Shown piece after piece: positions 33,761-40,344 of a DNA stretch of 40,344 nucleotides. Below the pieces are notes generated by a model. That model did no database searches, was not told where the DNA came from, and worked only from the letters and a program-made list of their open reading frames with translations. The DNA is taken from the NCBI GenBank assembly GCA_900473915.1, contig UCNG01000018.1, positions 1 through 40,344 on the forward strand. Reading direction: 5' to 3'. This DNA is from Hyphomicrobiales bacterium. GTDB taxonomy: Bacteria > Pseudomonadota > Alphaproteobacteria > Rhizobiales > Rhizobiaceae. The stretch's first letter is position 1. Each line of letters begins with the position of its first letter. A program made the position numbers and the translations under genes.

Positions 33761-33780
33761 ATTTTAGTATATGCTAAAAT
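33761..33780. promoter_or_regulatory. 20-bp AT-rich dyad upstream of ftcR
   Basis: ATTTTAG (33761-33767) and CTAAAAT (33774-33780) are perfect inverted arms around TATATG. It is the only sizeable AT-rich dyad in the 342-bp gap and is 105 bp before the ATG. Size and symmetry resemble LuxR-family operators; VjbR is reported to control ftcR in Brucella, so it is a candidate site. It could also contain a -10 region. Confidence 0.4.
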
Positions 33781-33884
33781 GCATCCCAATTTATTGCGGG
33801 CAACTAATTGCCATTGTTGCTGATTCCCTCCCCCAGTTATTGCTAGCCTGCTTGGGCTAACATATTGATTCGGAAGGCGGGCCG

Positions 33885-34568
33885 ATGATCGTTGTCGTAG
33901 ACGACAGAGATATTGTGACTGAAGGATACTCATCCTGGTTCGGTCGCGAGGGCATCACGACAACAGGTTTTACCCCTACAGATTTTGATGAGTGGGTGGA
34001 GAGCGTTCCCCAGCAGGACATCATGGCTGTCGAAGCCTTCCTGATCGGCGAATGTGCCGACCAGCATCGGCTTCCGGCCCGGATTCGTGAACGCTGCAAG
34101 GCACCCGTCATCGCCGTCAACGACCGCCCGTCGCTTGAACATACGCTGGAGCTGTTTCAATCTGGCGTTGACGATGTTGTCCGCAAGCCGGTCCATGTGC
34201 GTGAAATCCTTGCGCGCATCAATGCCATCCGCCGCCGGGCGGGTGCGTCGGCTGCTTCCAGCGACAACGGCACCGAGCTTGGCCCGATCCGCGTTTTTTC
34301 CGATGGCCGCGATCCGCAGATCAACGGCGTCGATTTTCCGCTGCCGCGCCGCGAGCGCCGCATCCTGGAATATCTGATTGCCAATCGCGGCCGCCGTCTC
34401 AACAAGGCGCAGATTTTCAGCGCGATCTACGGCATTTTCGACAGCGAAGTCGAAGAAAACGTCGTCGAAAGCCATATCAGCAAGCTGCGCAAGAAGCTGC
34501 GCGAGCAGATGGGTTTCGATCCGATCGATTCCAAGCGCTTCCTCGGCTACTGCATCAATATCGAGTGA
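33885..34568 (+). CDS. ftcR: FtcR/Rem flagellar master response regulator
   Basis: OmpR-type transcription factor that drives flagellar genes in Brucella (called Rem in Sinorhizobium). 227 residues: receiver domain about 1-118 and winged-helix DNA-binding domain about 128-225 ([40 protein letters not shown]). The receiver keeps the acidic pair DD at 6-7 and Lys101, but the phosphate-accepting aspartate is Glu50 in [12 protein letters not shown]. It therefore cannot be phosphorylated in the normal way. A 342-bp upstream gap carries the CtrA-like box and the AT dyad. Confidence 0.95.
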   Translation: MIVVVDDRDIVTEGYSSWFGREGITTTGFTPTDFDEWVESVPQQDIMAVEAFLIGECADQHRLPARIRERCKAPVIAVNDRPSLEHTLELFQSGVDDVVRKPVHVREILARINAIRRRAGASAASSDNGTELGPIRVFSDGRDPQINGVDFPLPRRERRILEYLIANRGRRLNKAQIFSAIYGIFDSEVEENVVESHISKLRKKLREQMGFDPIDSKRFLGYCINIE

Positions 34569-34675
34569 TATTGCTGCGCCTCCCGCCCCCTCCAGTACCG
34601 TGATTTCGAACGCAGTTTTTTCGGAATCGCGTCGGTCCTCCCAGTAAAAGCGTAAAAAATCCCGAGGCTACAGTT

Positions 34676-34684
34676 TCACGCAAG
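34676..34684 (+). promoter_or_regulatory. Candidate FtcR box upstream of flgE
   Basis: TCACGCAAG lies within TTTCACGCAAGCGTGG, which also forms a CACGC/GCGTG dyad. The 7-base core CACGCAA is shared with the flgB site and the 9-mer fits TC[AG]CGCAAG. It is about 138 bp before the flgE ATG. No clear second half at 11 bp was seen. Confidence 0.4.
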
Positions 34685-34753
34685 CGTGGTTCATTAGCTT
34701 TGTCGCGGATGAGTGGGTCGGGTCGCCGATTCCATTGCTGGATTTCACGGATT

Positions 34754-34782
34754 CCGGCCCAAAACTCTCGGATTTTGGCCGG
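34754..34782 (+). other. Hairpin in the flgE leader
   Basis: CCGGCCCAAAA and TTTTGGCCGG pair with one bulged base around an 8-base loop, 39 bp before the flgE start. GGAG precedes the ATG by six bases. Could affect flgE translation. The remaining 34569-34821 gap shows the candidate FtcR box and nothing else I can name. Confidence 0.45.
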
Positions 34783-34821
34783 TGATGCAACGATGGTGAT
34801 ATAACCAATCAGGAGCTGCCA

Positions 34822-36015
34822 ATGAGCCTCTACGGTATGATGCGGACCGGTGTTTCAGGAATGAACGCGCAGGCGAACCGCCTGTCGGCGGTCGCTGACA
34901 ACATCGCGAATGCAAGCACCGTCGGTTACAAGCGCGCGGAAACCCAGTTTTCGTCGCTCGTTCTGCCCAGCACCGGCGGACAGTATAATTCTGGCAGCGT
35001 GCTGACCAATGTTCGTTACGGCATTTCCGATCAGGGCGGCATCCGCTCCACATCGTCCACGACCGACCTTGCCATCGACGGCAACGGCTATTTCGTGGTG
35101 CAGGGCGCGGACGGCTCAACCTTCCTGACCCGCGCCGGTTCCTTCGTGCCCGACAAGAACGGCAATCTGGTCAATTCAGCCGGCTATTATCTTCTGGGCG
35201 CAGGCCCGAACGATCCCGCTGGCGCGCTGACGATCCCCGGCCTGAACATCATCAATGTCAACAGCGCGGCCCTCCCGCCGCAAGGCAGCACGTCGGGCAC
35301 TTTCTCCGTTAATTTGCCGTCTAGCGATCAGGTTCCGGCGGCAGGCGAGTTCAATCACAAGACCTCGCTCATCTCCTATAATGACAAGGGCGAGAAGATC
35401 ACGCTCGACGTCTATTTCAGCAAGAGCGGCGCGGACGAATGGAGCGTCACGGTCAAGAACGCGGCTGACAATGCAGTGGTTGGCGGCCCGACGACGCTGA
35501 CCTTCGATCCGACGACGGGCGCGATGACGTCCACGGGCGACGTCACGGTCGATCTCGGGCCTTATGGCGGCCAGAGCCTCAGCCTCAATCTCGGCGCCTC
35601 GACCCAGCGCGCCGGTGACTACACGATCTCGCAGGCACAGATCAACGGACAGGCGCCGTCGGCGGTCAAGGGCGTGGATGTGGCCAATGACGGTTCGGTC
35701 GTCGCCATCTACGAAAACGGCACGCAGAAGGTGCTGGCGCGCATTCCGCTCGCCAATGTCGCAAGCCCAGACCGCATGACGGTGGTGAGCGGCAACGTGT
35801 TCCTGCCGAGCGCTGAATCGGGCGATGTTCGCCTCGGTTTCCCGCAGAGCGACGGCATGGGCAAGGTCATGTCCGGCACGCTGGAGGAATCCAATGCCGA
35901 TATCGCGCAGGAGCTGACCGACATGATCGAGGCGCAGCGCAGCTACACGGCCAATTCGAAAGTCTTCCAGACCGGCTCCGAACTGATGGACGTGCTGGTC
36001 AACCTGAAACGATAA
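34822..36015 (+). CDS. flgE: Flagellar hook protein FlgE
   Basis: Subunit of the hook joining rod and filament. 397 residues with the rod/hook N-terminus MMRTGVSGMNAQANRLSAVA and DNIANASTVGYKRAETQF, the YFVVQGADGSTFLTRAGSFV region, a hook-specific D1/D2 middle, and a C-terminal coiled segment ALTDMIEAQRSYTANSKVFQ-like (sequence reads ELTDMIEAQRSYTANSKVFQ). GGAG six bases before the ATG. Followed by two hairpins and a repeat before flgK, suggesting separate control of the hook and junction genes. Confidence 0.97.
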   Translation: MSLYGMMRTGVSGMNAQANRLSAVADNIANASTVGYKRAETQFSSLVLPSTGGQYNSGSVLTNVRYGISDQGGIRSTSSTTDLAIDGNGYFVVQGADGSTFLTRAGSFVPDKNGNLVNSAGYYLLGAGPNDPAGALTIPGLNIINVNSAALPPQGSTSGTFSVNLPSSDQVPAAGEFNHKTSLISYNDKGEKITLDVYFSKSGADEWSVTVKNAADNAVVGGPTTLTFDPTTGAMTSTGDVTVDLGPYGGQSLSLNLGASTQRAGDYTISQAQINGQAPSAVKGVDVANDGSVVAIYENGTQKVLARIPLANVASPDRMTVVSGNVFLPSAESGDVRLGFPQSDGMGKVMSGTLEESNADIAQELTDMIEAQRSYTANSKVFQTGSELMDVLVNLKR

Positions 36016-36023
36016 ACCGGACC

Positions 36024-36057
36024 GTTCCGGGGAAGGGTAAAAAGCCTTTCCCGGAAC
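36024..36057 (+). terminator. Hairpin after flgE, possible terminator
   Basis: A 13-bp stem with one G-T pair (GTTCCGGGGAAGG with CCTTTCCCGGAAC) and loop GTAAAAAG begins 9 bp after the stop. Only a weak T-rich stretch follows (TGTCATCTT), so it may be a terminator or processing site. Confidence 0.5.
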
Positions 36058-36073
36058 TGTCATCTTGAAATAC

Positions 36074-36101
36074 GGACCGTTCGGGCAACGGGCAACGGTC
36101 C
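36074..36101 (+). other. Second hairpin between flgE and flgK
   Basis: Perfect arms GGACCGTT (36074-36081) and AACGGTCC (36094-36101) with a 12-base loop. Lies directly before the palindromic repeat. Confidence 0.4.
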
Positions 36102-36129
36102 TCGGCACGATGGGGCAGTTCCGATAGCA

Positions 36130-36212
36130 GCGGAATTATCAGGGGCTTTCCAAGTGTTTGTTTTAGCCGCATTTCCGGGCGCGAAACCGCATCGCGCCTG
36201 TCGGGAATGCAC
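36130..36212 (+). repeat. Palindromic intergenic repeat, copy 4
   Basis: GGGGCTTTCCAAGTGTTTGT and CGCGAAACCGCATCGCGCCTG follow the same order as the copy at 18526 (CTTTCC..., TTGTTTT, GCGAAGCGG-type centre) but with several substitutions. It fills the gap just before the flgK ribosome binding site. Confidence 0.5.
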
Positions 36213-36229
36213 TTGTAGGATGGGGTAAG

Positions 36230-37630
36230 ATGTCGCTTAGTTCTGCTCTTCTGACGGCCAAAAGTTCGCTTGCGGCAACGTCCAAGCAGACCTCCGTTGT
36301 CTCCAGCAATATTGCCAGGGCCAACGATCCGGATTATTCCCGGCGCACCGCTTCTCTCGTATCGGGGCCTTATGGCTCGCTTTACGTGGGCATCAGCCGG
36401 TCGGCGGATGAGGCCATGTTCAACAGGTTCATCCAGTCCAACAGCGCGGCCTCCTCTTCTTCCATTCTCGCAGGCGGGCTCGACCGCCTTTCGTCGCTTT
36501 ATTCGGCAGACAATTATTCCGGCTCGCCGTCTGCGCTGATCGGCGATCTGCGCGATGCGCTCCAGACCTATGCCGCATCGCCTTCCAACAGCGCGCTTGG
36601 CGACAGCGTGGTGTCGACGGCGCAGTCGCTCGCCAATGCGCTCAACGCCGGAACCAAGCAGATCCAGTCCCTGCGCAACGATGCGGACCGGGAAATCGCG
36701 GATTCCGTCGCCAACATCAACGATCTTCTCGCCAAGTTCGAGAAGGTCAATCAGGAGATCGTCGGCGGCACCCGCGCCAATCGCGATGTGTCCGACTATA
36801 TGGATCAGCGCGACGCGATCCTGAAGCAGCTTTCCGGCGAGATTGGCATCACCACCATGATGCGCGGCGACAATGACATGGTCATTTTTGCCGAAAACGG
36901 CGTGACGCTTTTCGAGACGACGGCGCGCAAGGTCAGCTTCGAGCAATCGACGGTGCTGGCGCCGGGCATTTCCGGCAAGGCGGTGCTGGTGGACGGCGTG
37001 CCGCTCAACCACGAGACATTCGACCAGCCTTACGGAACCGGACGGCTCAGCGGCTTGCTGCAACTGCGCGACCAGATCGCCCCGCAATACCAGATGCAGC
37101 TTGACGAGATCGCGCGCAATCTGGTGTCGATGTTCGCGGAAGGCGATGACGGGCTTTTTGTCTGGGCGGGCGCGCCCGGCGGACCGGAAAATGCCGGGAC
37201 GATCCGGGTTTCATCGAGCTATGTAACGTCCGAGGGCGGCAGCCCGACAAAGCTGCGCGATGGGGTCAACGGCCAATTCAACCCCGGCGGCGCTGCCGGG
37301 TTCAGCGACCGCCTGCGCGCGCTCAACGAGGCATTTTCCGAGCCGAGGGCGTTCGATCCGGCGGCGGGTCTCGCCGCCAGCGCCAGCCTGACGGATTACA
37401 GCGCGTCATCGATCAGCTGGCTTGAGGGCAAGCGCCAGAAGGCCAACAGCGAATTCTCCTATAATGCGACGGTTGCCACGCAGGCAGATGCAGCCCTCTC
37501 CAACGCCAACGGCGTCGATATGGACACCGAAATGGCGCTGCTTCTCGATCTTGAACATTCCTATCAGGCATCGAGCCGGGTGCTGACCACGATCAGCGCC
37601 ATGCTCGACGATCTTCTCAACGCGGTGTGA
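36230..37630 (+). CDS. flgK: Hook-filament junction protein FlgK
   Basis: First junction layer above the hook. 466 residues, shorter than enteric FlgK (about 550). The N-terminus KQTSVVSSNIARANDPDYSR and the C-terminus GVDMDTEMALLLDLEHSYQA plus SSRVLTTISAMLDDLLNAV are characteristic. AGGATGGGG lies before the ATG. Stop overlaps an in-frame GTG of the flgL frame, 5 bp before the preferred flgL ATG. Confidence 0.95.
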   Translation: MSLSSALLTAKSSLAATSKQTSVVSSNIARANDPDYSRRTASLVSGPYGSLYVGISRSADEAMFNRFIQSNSAASSSSILAGGLDRLSSLYSADNYSGSPSALIGDLRDALQTYAASPSNSALGDSVVSTAQSLANALNAGTKQIQSLRNDADREIADSVANINDLLAKFEKVNQEIVGGTRANRDVSDYMDQRDAILKQLSGEIGITTMMRGDNDMVIFAENGVTLFETTARKVSFEQSTVLAPGISGKAVLVDGVPLNHETFDQPYGTGRLSGLLQLRDQIAPQYQMQLDEIARNLVSMFAEGDDGLFVWAGAPGGPENAGTIRVSSSYVTSEGGSPTKLRDGVNGQFNPGGAAGFSDRLRALNEAFSEPRAFDPAAGLAASASLTDYSASSISWLEGKRQKANSEFSYNATVATQADAALSNANGVDMDTEMALLLDLEHSYQASSRVLTTISAMLDDLLNAV

Positions 37631-37635
37631 GGCCA

Positions 37636-38682
37636 ATGAAAGCGCAATCGATTTCCACCTATGGCGCAACGTCAGCCCTCCGGGCCATGGTCGCGAAGAA
37701 CAAGGCCGAGATGTTGAAAGCCCAACAGGAAGCGACCACGGGAACCGTGTTCGATGTCGGGCTGTCGCTTGGCTCGAAAGCCGGGCAGACCGTATCCCTG
37801 CGCAAGGAATATGACCGGCTGAGCGTGCTCACCGACATGAACAAGCTGGTGCAGCAGCGCATGAATGCGACGCAGACCGCAGCCGGCACGATCATCGAAA
37901 ACACGCAGAACTTTCTGGGCGACCTGACGGGCGCCAACAACACCGCAGAAAGCGCTGCCACGATTGCCAAATCGGCAAAGTCCATTCTCAATTCCGTCAC
38001 CGGCCTGCTCAACACCAGCTATAACGGCGAATATATCTTCGCCGGGGTGAACACCGATGTGAAGCCGGTTGCCGATTATACCGAAGGCAGCGCCGCGCAG
38101 ACGGCGGTGCGGCAGGCGTTCCAGAACCATTTCGGCTTCGCCATCGACGATCCGCAGGTGGCCAACATCACCGGCGACGAGATGACGGCCTTTCTGGAAG
38201 GCGATTTCGCCGACGAGTTCAACGACGCCAACTGGGCCGCGAACTGGTCGGATGCATCGGATACGGTCATCAAGAGCCGCATTTCGCCGACCGAAACCGC
38301 AGATACGTCGATCTCGGCCAATGCCGGCGGTTTTCGCAAGACGATCATGTCGGCGGTCATGGTGGCCGAATTTGCCACCATCGGCCTCAATAGCCAGGCG
38401 TTCGAAGCCCTGACCGAAAAGGCCATGCAGACCACGACGACGGCGATCACCGAAACGACCTCGGAACAGACGACGCTCGGTCTGGCGCAGTCGCGCACGC
38501 AGGCCGCGACGACGCGCATCGTGGCGCAGCAGAAGATCCTGAACCAGTCGGTGCTCAATCTTGAGGAAGTCGATCCTTATGAAGCGGCGACGCGCGTCAA
38601 CGCGTTGAAGACGCAGATCGAGACTTCCTATTCGCTGACGGTGCAGCTGCAGAATATGAGCCTGCTCAACTATCTCAGATAG
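37636..38682 (+). CDS. flgL: Hook-filament junction protein FlgL
   Basis: Second junction layer, a flagellin-like protein. 348 residues. N-terminal helices (SALRAMVAKNKAEMLKAQQE, TVFDVGLSLGSKAGQTVSLR) and C-terminal helices (GLAQSRTQAATTRIVAQQKI, ATRVNALKTQIETSYSLTVQ) fold as D0/D1. ATG at 37636 is preceded by GTGAGG; a GTG at 37627 overlapping the flgK stop would add three residues. Followed by a 59-bp gap before flaF. Confidence 0.93.
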   Translation: MKAQSISTYGATSALRAMVAKNKAEMLKAQQEATTGTVFDVGLSLGSKAGQTVSLRKEYDRLSVLTDMNKLVQQRMNATQTAAGTIIENTQNFLGDLTGANNTAESAATIAKSAKSILNSVTGLLNTSYNGEYIFAGVNTDVKPVADYTEGSAAQTAVRQAFQNHFGFAIDDPQVANITGDEMTAFLEGDFADEFNDANWAANWSDASDTVIKSRISPTETADTSISANAGGFRKTIMSAVMVAEFATIGLNSQAFEALTEKAMQTTTTAITETTSEQTTLGLAQSRTQAATTRIVAQQKILNQSVLNLEEVDPYEAATRVNALKTQIETSYSLTVQLQNMSLLNYLR

Positions 38683-38702
38683 TTAAGGGGAGGGGCGGCA
38701 GC

Positions 38703-38726
38703 ATGATGCGAGCCCGTCCGGACTGA
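38703..38726 (+). CDS. Possible seven-codon upstream ORF before flaF
   Basis: ATGATGCGAGCCCGTCCGGA then CTGA; it encodes MMRARPD. GGGGAGGGG lies six or so bases before the ATG, a stronger ribosome binding site than that of flaF itself (GGAG). Its stop is 15 bp before the flaF ATG. Could couple ribosome arrival to flaF or be chance. Confidence 0.2.
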   Translation: MMRARPD

Positions 38727-38741
38727 TAGACGGAGAAAACC

Positions 38742-39086
38742 ATGTATCAGATGCGCTACGAAGATGTCATGACTGACGATATGGCGAGCGCCAGGGAACG
38801 CGAGCGGGCGCTGTTCGACCGTTCCATTGCGATGCTTGAGGCGGCTAAGGAAAACGGTTCAGGCTCGCGCGAGGGGATCGACGCGACCTATTTCACCACG
38901 AAGCTCTGGACCACGATCATCGACGATCTTGGGTCGGAGGAAAACGTGCTGCCGAAGGAACTGAAGGCGGCGATCATTTCGGTGGGCATTTTCGTGCTGA
39001 AGGAAATCGAGCGCATCCGTCAGGGCGAAAGCAATGATTACGCCACGCTGATCGAGATCACGCAGTCGATCCGGGACGGACTTTGA
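38742..39086 (+). CDS. flaF: Flagellin synthesis regulator FlaF
   Basis: Small alphaproteobacterial protein needed for flagellin production or secretion in Caulobacter and reported to modulate flagellin in Brucella. 114 residues, all-helical, with the family pattern [20 protein letters not shown] and [20 protein letters not shown]. Directly followed by flbT (1 bp gap), the usual pairing. No membrane or signal segment. Confidence 0.93.
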   Translation: MYQMRYEDVMTDDMASARERERALFDRSIAMLEAAKENGSGSREGIDATYFTTKLWTTIIDDLGSEENVLPKELKAAIISVGIFVLKEIERIRQGESNDYATLIEITQSIRDGL

Positions 39087-39087
39087 A

Positions 39088-39546
39088 ATGGCGCCCAACG
39101 GAAAACCGGCCATTCGCCTTTCGCTGCGCGCGGGCGAGCGAATCTTCATCAATGGCGCGGTGCTGAAAGCCGACCGCAAGGTCTCGCTCGAGCTTCTGAA
39201 CGATGCCACCTTCCTTCTGGAAAACCATGTTCTCCAGCCCGAAGACACGACCACGCCGCTGCGCCAGCTTTATTTCGCCGCGCAGATGATGCTGATCGAA
39301 CCGGCCATGCGCGAAGAGGCGCACCGCACATTCGCGCAGATGCTGAGGGGCATGTTCTCGGCGTTCAAGGATGCGGAAATCCTCAATGCGCTGAAGCTGG
39401 TCGACGAGCTGGTCCATAACGGGCGCGTTTTCGAGGCGCTCAAGACCATTCGCGCCCAATATCCACGCGAGGCCGAACTGATGGGCCTCGAAGCCCCGGC
39501 TATGCCAGTGGCTCCAATCCGGAAATCTGCGGAGGCAAACCGATGA
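39088..39546 (+). CDS. flbT: Flagellin translation regulator FlbT
   Basis: RNA-binding-type regulator that acts on flagellin mRNA leaders: a repressor in Caulobacter, reported as an activator of flagellin in Brucella. 152 residues with [20 protein letters not shown] and [20 protein letters not shown] followed by [11 protein letters not shown], the family core. The likely target in this window is the stem-loop at 25740-25793. Overlaps flgD by 4 bp. Confidence 0.94.
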   Translation: MAPNGKPAIRLSLRAGERIFINGAVLKADRKVSLELLNDATFLLENHVLQPEDTTTPLRQLYFAAQMMLIEPAMREEAHRTFAQMLRGMFSAFKDAEILNALKLVDELVHNGRVFEALKTIRAQYPREAELMGLEAPAMPVAPIRKSAEANR

Positions 39547-39953
39547 CCACGACACCGCCGGTCGGCACCAACACGACGAACAACACCAATACGCCCAACA
39601 GCAATTCGGCGGCCAACAAGGCAAGTGTCGATTACAATTCCTTCCTGAAGCTTCTGGTGACGCAGATGCAGAATCAGGATCCGACGCAGCCCATGGACGC
39701 GACGCAATATGTTTCGCAGCTTGCGACCTTCTCCAATGTCGAGCAGGCCGTGCAGATGAACAGCAAGCTTGAAACGCTGATCGCCAACACGTCGCTGACA
39801 CAGGCCGAAGGCTGGATCGGCCGCACGCTGACCAATGCCGATGGCAGCATATCGGGCGTCGTGAAGTCCGTGACCATCCAGTCCAACGGCATGCTGGCGG
39901 AACTGGAAGGCGGCAAGACGCTGATGATCGGCCCCGGCGTCAAGATCAGCTAG
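39543..39953 (+). CDS. flgD: Hook capping protein FlgD, short form
   Basis: Cap scaffold needed for hook assembly. 136 residues, well below the 220-230 of enteric FlgD: it has the N-terminal core ([40 protein letters not shown]) and only a reduced C-terminal part ([18 protein letters not shown]). Such a short form is usual in rhizobia. Asn/Thr-rich first 25 residues. Overlaps flbT by 4 bp. Confidence 0.93.
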   Translation: MTTTPPVGTNTTNNTNTPNSNSAANKASVDYNSFLKLLVTQMQNQDPTQPMDATQYVSQLATFSNVEQAVQMNSKLETLIANTSLTQAEGWIGRTLTNADGSISGVVKSVTIQSNGMLAELEGGKTLMIGPGVKIS

Positions 39954-39964
39954 GACATGATGCG

Positions 39965-40231
39965 GTGAACGAGGCCGACGCGCTCGATATCGTCAATTCG
40001 GCAATTTGGACCGTGCTGATGGCAAGCGGCCCGGCGGTGCTTGCGGCTATGCTTGCGGGCATCGGCATCGCGCTTTTCCAGGCCTTGACGCAGATACAGG
40101 AAATGACGCTGACCTTCGTGCCGAAGATCATCGTCATTTTCGTGGTGCTGGCGCTGACGGCGCCCTTCGTCGGCGCGCAGATCAACTCGTTCACGCTGCT
40201 GGCTTACTCGCGCATTGAGAAGGGCTTTTAG
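39965..40231 (+). CDS. fliQ: Flagellar export gate protein FliQ (GTG start)
   Basis: Small gate subunit assembled with FliP and FliR. 88 residues, family length, with two membrane hairpins (IWTVLMASGPAVLAAMLAGI and IIVIFVVLALTAPFVGAQIN) around FQALTQIQEMTLTFVPK. GTG start with GGA nine bases upstream; nearby ATGs are out of frame. The stop TAG is the edge of a palindromic repeat and a terminator follows at once; flhA and fliR, which commonly follow in Brucella, are not in the window. Confidence 0.95.
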   Translation: MNEADALDIVNSAIWTVLMASGPAVLAAMLAGIGIALFQALTQIQEMTLTFVPKIIVIFVVLALTAPFVGAQINSFTLLAYSRIEKGF

Positions 40232-40269
40232 AGCGGTTCCAACGATTCCGTTAAAGCAGGAACTGCTCT
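40231..40269 (+). repeat. Short palindromic repeat after fliQ
   Basis: GAGCGGTTCC and GGAACTGCTC are near-perfect inverted arms (one mismatch) around about 19 bases. Together with the preceding TA it reads TAGAGC, the same boundary as the repeats at 133 and 10021. Confidence 0.55.
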
Positions 40270-40283
40270 GGGCCGTGATGAAA

Positions 40284-40309
40284 AAAGCCCCGGCTGGAAC
40301 CGGGGCTTT
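40284..40309 (+). terminator. Intrinsic terminator after fliQ
   Basis: Same hairpin as at 33-58 (AAAGCCCCGG/CCGGGGCTTT), reading out into GCTTTTTGG on the plus strand and TTTTTT on the minus strand, so it should work both ways. It would end the flgE-fliQ transcript. Confidence 0.85.
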
Positions 40310-40344
40310 GCTTTTTGGAAGACGGGGTTTGCGCCTTACCACTT
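40284..40344 (-). repeat. Right copy of the inverted repeat found at both window ends
   Basis: Reverse complement of the left copy at 1-58: outermost 20 bases identical, then about 14 divergent bases, then 27 identical bases spanning the hairpin. The limit beyond the window is unknown. Confidence 0.85.

Noticed and set aside
1-40344. CRISPR array, prophage, insertion sequence or rRNA/tRNA genes
   Set aside because: No regularly spaced direct repeats, transposase, integrase or structural RNA pattern was found; the repeats present are short palindromes in gene gaps.

Overview
The window reads as accessory or secondary-chromosome DNA of a Brucellaceae bacterium, most likely the Ochrobactrum/Brucella lineage. 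The evidence is a VjbR-type LuxR regulator, an FtcR/Rem-type flagellar response regulator, and the rhizobial motor proteins MotC, MotE and FliK (formerly MotD) together with FlaF and FlbT. The DNA is GC-rich, tightly packed and has many 4-bp start/stop overlaps. This assignment comes from recognising protein families; no database search was run.

Layout. (1) 178-4243, minus strand: an ABC importer transcribed as solute-binding protein, permease, permease, ATPase. A hairpin follows the binding-protein gene and a strong terminator closes the operon. (2) 4606-8396: an EmrAB-type efflux pair on the minus strand, divergent from a TetR regulator on the plus strand, with two matching dyad operators in the shared promoter. 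(3) 8640-9422: vjbR, quorum-sensing regulator. (4) 9517-9945: a small gene I do not recognise. (5) 10069-14854, minus strand: flhB, fliG, fliN, an unnamed coiled-coil gene, fliM, motA. (6) 15002-18479, plus strand: DUF1217 gene, flgF, fliI, an unnamed membrane protein. (7) 18613-19249, minus strand: a GNAT acetyltransferase with a 21-codon leader ORF. (8) 19375-25620, plus strand: flgB, flgC, fliE, flgG, flgA, flgI, motE, flgH, fliL, fliP. (9) 25852-26733: the flagellin gene. (10) 26952-33542: fliF, fliH-like, motB, motC, fliK, lytic transglycosylase. (11) 33885-34568: ftcR. (12) 34822-40231: flgE, flgK, flgL, flaF, flbT, flgD, fliQ.

Together the flagellar genes encode most of a sheathless flagellum: MS ring, C ring, export gate parts, rod, P and L rings, hook, junction proteins, filament and stator. 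They also encode their own controllers: VjbR at one end, FtcR inside the cluster, and FlaF/FlbT for flagellin synthesis. flhA, fliR and fliJ are not in the window; fliQ is followed at once by a terminator.

The most interesting non-coding signals are: a shared motif TC[AG]CGCAAG upstream of motA, flgB, fliF and flgE, in three cases with an 11-bp-phased second half, which is a candidate FtcR box; a nested stem-loop in the flagellin 5' leader, a candidate FlbT target; a CtrA-like box and a 20-bp dyad upstream of ftcR; palindromic repeats that butt against gene 3' ends and in three cases form the TAG stop; and a roughly 60-bp imperfect inverted repeat carried by the two ends of the window.
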